A program made the translations under genes and the position numbers. The notes below the pieces were generated by a model, which saw only the letters and a program-made list of their open reading frames with translations, searched no databases and was not told the origin of the DNA. A stretch of DNA of 64,000 nucleotides from Pseudoponticoccus marisrubri (GTDB lineage Bacteria > Pseudomonadota > Alphaproteobacteria > Rhodobacterales > Rhodobacteraceae), in assembly GCF_001482405.1 (NCBI RefSeq), contig NZ_LPXO01000004.1, positions 285,204-349,203 of the forward strand. Reading direction: 5' to 3'. Positions 59,602 to 64,000 of the stretch are shown here, in pieces; the first letter of the stretch is position 1; the number at the start of each line of letters is the position of its first letter.

Positions 59602-60201
59602 ATGGCACGGACCGCGACATATGACCGGGAGCAGGCGCTGGAAGCTGCGATGAAGCTCTTCTGGACCAAGGGTTTTCACGCGACCTCGATGAAGGATCTC
59701 GAGGCCGTGCTGTCCATGCGGCCCGGGTCGATCTACGCGGCCTTCAAGAGCAAGGAGGCGCTGTTTCGCGCCACGATCGATCGCTATGCCGGGCGGATGG
59801 AGGCAGAGCTGTCGACCCTTGTCGCGGACAGCGACTCGCCCCTGGCCGCGCTGCAGCGACACCTGCACGGGCTGGCCGACCTCACCCCCTGCGATCGCCC
59901 GTCCACGACCTGCATGCTGGTGAAATCTCTGCTGGAAGTGCCCGGCGATGGCGAGCTGCGCGATGTCATCACCGCCCATCTCGACCGGATCGAGACCATC
60001 ATCGCCGATGCGTTGCGCCGGTCGCAGGAGATGGGCGAACTCTCCACCGAGGCCGACCCCGCGCGGCTGGCGCGGTGGCTTCAGACCAGCATCTTCGGCC
60101 TGAAGGTTCAGGCCCAGCGCGAGACGGACCCCCGGCGCATGCAGGAGCTGTGCTCCGACCTGGCGGACGAGCTGGCCCGCGCGGCGGGGGCCCGTAGCTG
60201 A
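59602..60201 (+). CDS. TetR-family transcriptional regulator
   Basis: 199 residues. The N-terminal TetR helix-turn-helix (ALEAAMKLFWTKGFHATSMKDLEAVLSMRPGSIYAAFKSKEALF) is clear, and the C-terminal ligand domain is typical (TetR_C). It likely represses itself and the divergent AhpD-like gene through the paired palindromes. The ligand may be an oxidant or electrophile (inference from its partner). ATG 59602 was used; another in-frame start lies 9 bases upstream. Confidence 0.92.
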   Translation: MARTATYDREQALEAAMKLFWTKGFHATSMKDLEAVLSMRPGSIYAAFKSKEALFRATIDRYAGRMEAELSTLVADSDSPLAALQRHLHGLADLTPCDRPSTTCMLVKSLLEVPGDGELRDVITAHLDRIETIIADALRRSQEMGELSTEADPARLARWLQTSIFGLKVQAQRETDPRRMQELCSDLADELARAAGARS

Positions 60202-60277
60202 GCAAGGCCGGAAGGTGTCGGGGCAGGGCGGCGCTGACGCTGGCCGAAGCGACGCTTGCTGCCGCCCCCTGAACGGC

Positions 60278-60301
60278 AAAAGGGCGCCCGAAGGCGCCCT
60301 T
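60278..60301 (-). terminator. Rho-independent terminator of the OmpA-like gene
   Basis: Arms AAGGGCGCC (60280-60288) and GGCGCCCTT (60293-60301) around CGAA, with AAAA on the + strand giving a U-run on the minus transcript. It ends the cpaC-ompA unit before cpaE. Confidence 0.85.
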
Positions 60302-60326
60302 CTGTCGGATGGGTCTGACCAGGTTA

Positions 60327-61007
60327 CTAGCCGCCGCCGCCCAAGCCGGCATTGACCGAGAAATCCGAGCCGCCGATACCGCTCAGCTGGGTCTGGGGCT
60401 GCGCGCTGCGGACGTATTCGCGGTAGACGATCTCGGCATAGCGGCCCTCCATCACCGTGGGGTGGCTGGCGAGGAAGCCCGAGACCTCGGTCACGGTGCG
60501 CCGGTTGCGGCGTTCCTTGCCCTCGGTCACGATCAGTGGCTGTGTCTCGCCATAGGTGACCAGCGCCTCGAGCCGGGTGCGGGCGACGCCCTGGCTGACC
60601 AGGTAGTTGACCACCGCGTTGGCGCGGCGCAGGCCCAGCTGCTTGTTATAGGCCGGCGAGCCGACCTTGTCGGTATGACCGTAGACGCGGAAGCGGATCT
60701 CGGGGAATTGCCGGATCCAGCGCGCCTGCTCGTGCAGCGTGTCACGTGCCCCGGCATCGAGCTGGGCGCTGTTGAAGGCGAAATTGACTGTGGTCATGAC
60801 CTCGGAGGCGAAGCGCTGCGACAGGTCGTAGACATATTGCTTCTCGCCGGTCATGTACTGGTGGTTGTTCATGGTGGCGTTGCCGAAATGACCGGTGTCG
60901 ATCAGCGAGCCGGCTTCGCGGTCGAACGCGCCTGCGACCCGTTCATCGGTGCTGCACCCTGCCGTCAACAGACCGATGGCGATGCTGGCCGCTGCTGTCC
61001 TGATCAT
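60327..61007 (-). CDS. OmpA-family peptidoglycan-associated lipoprotein of the tad locus
   Basis: 226 residues. Lipobox LLTAGC; the OmpA domain (NFAFNSAQLDAGARDTL, then VYGHTDKVGSPAYNKQLGLRRANAVVNYL) binds peptidoglycan. It lies 22 bases after cpaC and takes the place of cpaD in this locus. The Gly-rich tail GLGGGG ends the protein. ATG 61007 follows CAGGGG; a start 15 bases upstream is possible. Confidence 0.9.
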   Translation of the reverse strand: MIRTAAASIAIGLLTAGCSTDERVAGAFDREAGSLIDTGHFGNATMNNHQYMTGEKQYVYDLSQRFASEVMTTVNFAFNSAQLDAGARDTLHEQARWIRQFPEIRFRVYGHTDKVGSPAYNKQLGLRRANAVVNYLVSQGVARTRLEALVTYGETQPLIVTEGKERRNRRTVTEVSGFLASHPTVMEGRYAEIVYREYVRSAQPQTQLSGIGGSDFSVNAGLGGGG

Positions 61008-61029
61008 GTTACGCCCCTGCATCCTTTGT

Positions 61030-62457
61030 TCAGTCCATCACATAGCCGTAGGACCCGCTGAAGTCCTGCGCGGCCACTTCCCCGGCAGCGCCCTTCTGCG
61101 GTCGGCGGTCACTGCCCACGACACGGCCGTTCAGGAACAGGTCGCTTTCGGTGGGCAGCGTCACGCGATCGGTCGGCAGCGCCAGCGCCTCGCCCTTGGT
61201 GGGCGTGACAAGGTGCGGCGTCACGATGATCACCAGCTCCGACTGCTCGCGCACGTATTCCGCGCTGCGGAACAGCGCGCCCAGCACCGGGATGTCGCCC
61301 AGCCACGGCACCTGGCCGTTCAGGTCGCGGAAATCGTCCTGCAACAGGCCCGCGATGGCAAAGCTCTCGCCGTCCCGCAGCTCGACCGTGGTCTGGGCTT
61401 CGCGGCGGCGGAAGGCCTGCGCGCTGATCGTCTCGAAATCGAAGCTGTTGACGGGATCGAGCGCCGACACTGCAGCCTCGAGCTCGAGATTGATCAGGTC
61501 GCCATCGACGACCCGCGGGATGAAGTTCAGCTCGACGCCGAAGGGCTTGTACTCGATCGAGATGGTGCCGCCCTGCTGGGCGACCGGGATCGGGAATTCG
61601 CCGCCAGCCAGGAACTTGGCCTCCTGGCCCGACAGGGCGGTCAGGTTCGGTTCGGCCAGCGTGCGCACCACGCCCTTGGATTCGAGCGCTTCGAGCAGGA
61701 TGCCGACCTCGAGCCCGCCGGCATTGAAGCCCAGCAGGATCGCGCCTTCGGACCCGTCCAAATTCGGGTTCAACTTGTTCACGACCGTGTCGACGTCAGC
61801 AAGAAGAGCTGCGTTTCCGGTGCCAATTTCCAAACCGAGATCCCCGTTCAGGATCGACCCGCCTGTCCCCAGCGAGGACCGCAGGCTCTTCGCGACCGAG
61901 CGGCTCATCTCGGCAAAGCGGACCTTCAGCATGACCTGCTGGATACCGCCCACCGTCATCAGGTTAGACACGCGTTCGGGCGCGTAGCGCTCGGCCAGCT
62001 CCAGCGCGCGTTCCATGCGCACCACCGAGGAGACCGTGCCCGACAGCACGATGCCGTCATTGGCGGTGCGCACCTCGATGCGTTCCTCGGGCAGGATCTG
62101 CTGCAGGCGTTCCTTGAACTCGGTCACGTCCGCGGCCACCCGCACGTCCACATTGGTGATCAGCTTGCCCTGCGCGTCGATCATCGTCAGCGTCGTCGTG
62201 CCCGGCGACTTGCCCAGCACGTAGATCGTGCTTTCCGACAGTGACGAGATGTCGGCGATGGCCGGATTGGCGATGGAGAGCTCGGCGAAGGGTTCGTCGC
62301 TTTCGACCACGATGGCGCGGTTCATCGGCACGTAGAGCACCGATTCCGTCCCGGTCCGGACGACCTTGATCGACTCGGCCTGCGCCACATGCGCAGCCGG
62401 CGCCGCGCCAAGGGTCAGCCCCAACAGGGCCGCCTTCAGAAATCTGTCAATTTTCAT
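61030..62457 (-). CDS. cpaC: tad pilus outer-membrane secretin
   Basis: 475 residues. A signal peptide (about 1-28) is followed by an N-domain with VLYVPMNRAIVVE, a BON domain (about 110-175), and the secretin core ending in VPWLGDIPVLGALFRS, the signature. It forms the outer-membrane channel for the pilus. ATG 62457 (MKIDRF) was chosen; the longer frame is not needed. Separated from cpaB by 204 bases that include a terminator. Confidence 0.95.
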   Translation of the reverse strand: MKIDRFLKAALLGLTLGAAPAAHVAQAESIKVVRTGTESVLYVPMNRAIVVESDEPFAELSIANPAIADISSLSESTIYVLGKSPGTTTLTMIDAQGKLITNVDVRVAADVTEFKERLQQILPEERIEVRTANDGIVLSGTVSSVVRMERALELAERYAPERVSNLMTVGGIQQVMLKVRFAEMSRSVAKSLRSSLGTGGSILNGDLGLEIGTGNAALLADVDTVVNKLNPNLDGSEGAILLGFNAGGLEVGILLEALESKGVVRTLAEPNLTALSGQEAKFLAGGEFPIPVAQQGGTISIEYKPFGVELNFIPRVVDGDLINLELEAAVSALDPVNSFDFETISAQAFRRREAQTTVELRDGESFAIAGLLQDDFRDLNGQVPWLGDIPVLGALFRSAEYVREQSELVIIVTPHLVTPTKGEALALPTDRVTLPTESDLFLNGRVVGSDRRPQKGAAGEVAAQDFSGSYGYVMD

Positions 62458-62609
62458 GTGACCTGCCTTTCGATCACGCCTCGGTCGCAGGTCTTGTCGC
62501 CTGCATTTTGACAAACCGTGCGTCATTTTTCGTTTTTTTGCAAGAATCAATGACTTCGCCCCCGGGTTTTATGTGGATAACCCGCAACAGGTGGAATTCC
62601 GCGCAACGG

Positions 62610-62633
62610 AAAAGGCGCCCCGTGGGGGCGCCT
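62610..62633 (-). terminator. Rho-independent terminator between cpaB and cpaC
   Basis: A perfect 8-bp stem (GGCGCCCC/GGGGCGCC, 62614-62632) around GTG, followed by four U on the minus transcript. It sits 29 bases after the cpaB stop, within the tad operon. Confidence 0.85.
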
Positions 62634-62661
62634 GGTTCGGTGACAAGTGCTTGAAAAGGTG

Positions 62662-63519
62662 TTAGTTCGTGCAGGGAATGGGCATCTCGACGAACTCGGT
62701 CCCCTTGCGCACGCGGGTCACGCAGGGCTGGAAGGATTGCTCGGGCTCTTCGATCTCGCGCTTGCCCAGGCCTAGCAGCGACCGCTGGTCGACCTCGATC
62801 GCGGCGGCGACCGTTTCATCGCCGTGCGCCATAAGCGACAGCGACAACTGACCGGTCTTCTGCGCCTGCGCCAGGGCGGCGACCTGCTCGGGGCTGGCGG
62901 CGACGGTTACGGTGCGGGCGATGGTCGCGGCGTTCGTTTCGGTCTCGGCCATCTGGTCGATCGCGATCAGGCGGATGCCGGTCTGGATCAGCTTGGTGAC
63001 ATCGCCCTCGGGCAGGTTGGGATCGTTGCCCGGGATGCGGCCGGTCCAGTAGACATCGACCCGGTCGCCGGGGCGCAGGAAGCCGGACACGCCCGAGGCC
63101 ACGTCGACCTTGATGGCAAAGGCCCGCTGGCCCCGTTCCAGGCGCGAGGTCAGGCCGGCATCGCCACCCGGCTCGGAGACCTTGACCTCCTGCATGGCCT
63201 CGAACTTCTCGATCTGGCGCAGCGCCACCCGCGGCTCCGATCCCTTGACGATCAGCGGCTCGGCCTCGTCGAAGAAGCCTTCGGGCAGGATCTCCTTGGC
63301 CCAGGGGGCCAGCTGGACGTCCTCGGGCAGGATTTCCTCGCCATAGGCGATGGCGCGGCTGGCGACATAGATGCGTTGTGTCGGAACCGATTCGGTGACC
63401 TTCTTGCGCTCTTCCTGAAGCGCGCTTTCATAGGCGCCGATATAGTTCTGCGCCATGTAGACGGCGAAGCCCGCCAGGGCGAGGCCGGCGATCAGTACCA
63501 GTCCGAATACAAGTCTCAT
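62662..63519 (-). CDS. cpaB: tad pilus assembly protein CpaB/RcpC
   Basis: 285 residues: N-terminal membrane anchor (1-23), SAF-like domain (about 45-110, IYVASRAIAYGEEILPEDV), then the RcpC-type beta region (GDRVDVYWTGRI). It joins the periplasmic part of the tad machine and supports secretin assembly. Start ATG 63519. Confidence 0.92.
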   Translation of the reverse strand: MRLVFGLVLIAGLALAGFAVYMAQNYIGAYESALQEERKKVTESVPTQRIYVASRAIAYGEEILPEDVQLAPWAKEILPEGFFDEAEPLIVKGSEPRVALRQIEKFEAMQEVKVSEPGGDAGLTSRLERGQRAFAIKVDVASGVSGFLRPGDRVDVYWTGRIPGNDPNLPEGDVTKLIQTGIRLIAIDQMAETETNAATIARTVTVAASPEQVAALAQAQKTGQLSLSLMAHGDETVAAAIEVDQRSLLGLGKREIEEPEQSFQPCVTRVRKGTEFVEMPIPCTN

Positions 63520-63651
63520 GGGTCACCTCTTCTCAAGAGCTCTGCCGCCATGCGGTGGAAAAGCATTGTCCATGGGTACTGCGCCTTTGTGGCGAAACTG
63601 GGCCCGAGGCTGGGCCCTGTCGGGGCAGGGCGTGGCCCGGAACCGGACAAG

Positions 63652-63685
63652 AAAAAAGGCTGCAGCCCGGTGGGAAACAGCCTTT
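63652..63685 (-). terminator. Rho-independent terminator of the pilin gene
   Basis: Stem AAAGGCTG (63655-63662) and CAGCCTTT (63678-63685), followed by a U-run on the minus transcript. Located 24 bases after the pilin stop, before cpaB. Confidence 0.85.
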
Positions 63686-63708
63686 CTCGCGTAGGGAATG
63701 ATCGGCGA

Positions 63709-63888
63709 TCAGAAATCGTTCTGGTCCGCTATGGCCCCGCCGGCGCCGGTCATGAGTGCGTTCGAGTTGTCCTCGATGACGAAAAAGGAAATTGCCGACA
63801 TCCCGACGACCGCGGCGGTGAGCACCACCCAGTCGACCGTGACGGCTCCGGATTCGTCGTCGCGAAAGGTCTGAAGGAACTGAAGCAT
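63709..63888 (-). CDS. Flp-type pilin with variant cleavage motif (59 aa)
   Basis: A 59-residue protein: MLQFLQTFRDDESG, then AVTVDWVVLTAAVVGMSAIS as hydrophobic helix, and a short polar tail ending DQNDF. Flp pilins are cut after Gly in G/xxxxEY; here the Gly (14) is followed by AVTV-D-W, so Glu and Tyr are replaced by Asp and Trp, a pattern I recall from Rhodobacterales pilin-like proteins. CpaA would cleave it. ATG 63888. The intrinsic terminator after it should give abundant pilin-only transcript. Confidence 0.88.
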   Translation of the reverse strand: MLQFLQTFRDDESGAVTVDWVVLTAAVVGMSAISFFVIEDNSNALMTGAGGAIADQNDF

Positions 63889-63970
63889 CGAACACCCTGT
63901 ATGGCTCTGTTGAATAGGGGCCCGAGCCGAAGCACACCGGCTCGGGAAGTGTCATGCTGGCGAGAAAGAC

Positions 63971-64000
63971 TTAGCTTCCGCCGCCGCCAGTGAAGTCGTC
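63971..64000 (-). CDS. 3' end of an upstream gene, probably another small pilin (9 residues visible)
   Basis: The frame ends DDFTGGGGS then TAA, and continues beyond the window. It is 82 bases upstream of the pilin gene on the same strand and ends with a polar and glycine-rich tail, as tandem pilin paralogues do. Only 9 residues are visible, so the identity is a guess from position. Confidence 0.4.
   Translation of the reverse strand, partial: DDFTGGGGS

Overview
The window is GC-rich, densely coded DNA from an alphaproteobacterium, most likely a Rhodobacterales (Roseobacter-group) species. This rests on gene content: an H-NOX/hybrid kinase pair, a glgBCAX-pgm glycogen operon, a Rhodobacterales-type tad pilus locus, a DauA/SMP-30/SDR cluster and a tupBCA tungstate transporter. 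Gene-level protein similarity and frequent ATGA/GTGA stop-start overlaps agree with this. I cannot name the genus. I saw no rRNA, tRNA, CRISPR array, transposase, prophage or plasmid gene; this looks like ordinary chromosome.

Layout. 1-8.2 kb: the end of a MATE exporter, a small ORF and trpB; a translationally coupled pth / serine hydrolase / DUF2237 chain; rplY; a membrane protein; an FMN-dependent lactate dehydrogenase. 8.3-20.2 kb: H-NOX with a hybrid histidine kinase, trpA, an epimerase, ppk2, a second MATE exporter, ychF, and a copper module (copA-cueR) with a CueR-type promoter. 20.3-26.3 kb: an acyl-CoA dehydrogenase with a class III CoA-transferase, tupBCA, and an FAD oxidoreductase. 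26.4-36.9 kb: a GH13 alpha-glucosidase followed by glgB-glgC-glgA-glgX-pgm, with two LacI-type operators. 36.9-46.7 kb: a Liv-type ABC transporter, an SDR / SMP-30 lactonase / D-arginine-dehydrogenase-like cluster, a TrmO-like protein and matB. 46.8-50.2 kb: a divergent hybrid kinase (PAS-HK-REC-HPt) and a LuxR-type response regulator. 50.2-64 kb: a tad/cpa pilus locus on the minus strand (pilin, cpaB, cpaC, OmpA-like, cpaE, cpaF, tadB, tadC, two TPR lipoproteins, prepilin peptidase, AAA ATPase), interrupted between the OmpA-like gene and cpaE by an AhpD-like gene and its divergent TetR regulator.

The most unusual signal is non-coding. Four short arrays of consecutive, mostly perfect 20-24 nt palindromes (1182-1278, 17063-17116, 40305-40348, 51639-51747) each begin 0-13 nt after the stop codon of the preceding gene. 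Related palindromes in different arrays differ by paired, complementary substitutions, so pairing rather than sequence seems to be conserved. I know no named family for them. Other non-coding items are a pair of about 41-bp direct repeats flanking ppk2, mirror-image TetR operators, and intrinsic terminators inside the tad locus.

Functional picture: carbon storage (glycogen, polyphosphate), gas and phosphorelay sensing, metal handling (Cu export, W import) and surface attachment (tad pili) lie close together, as expected for a marine surface-associated heterotroph. That ecological reading is inference.
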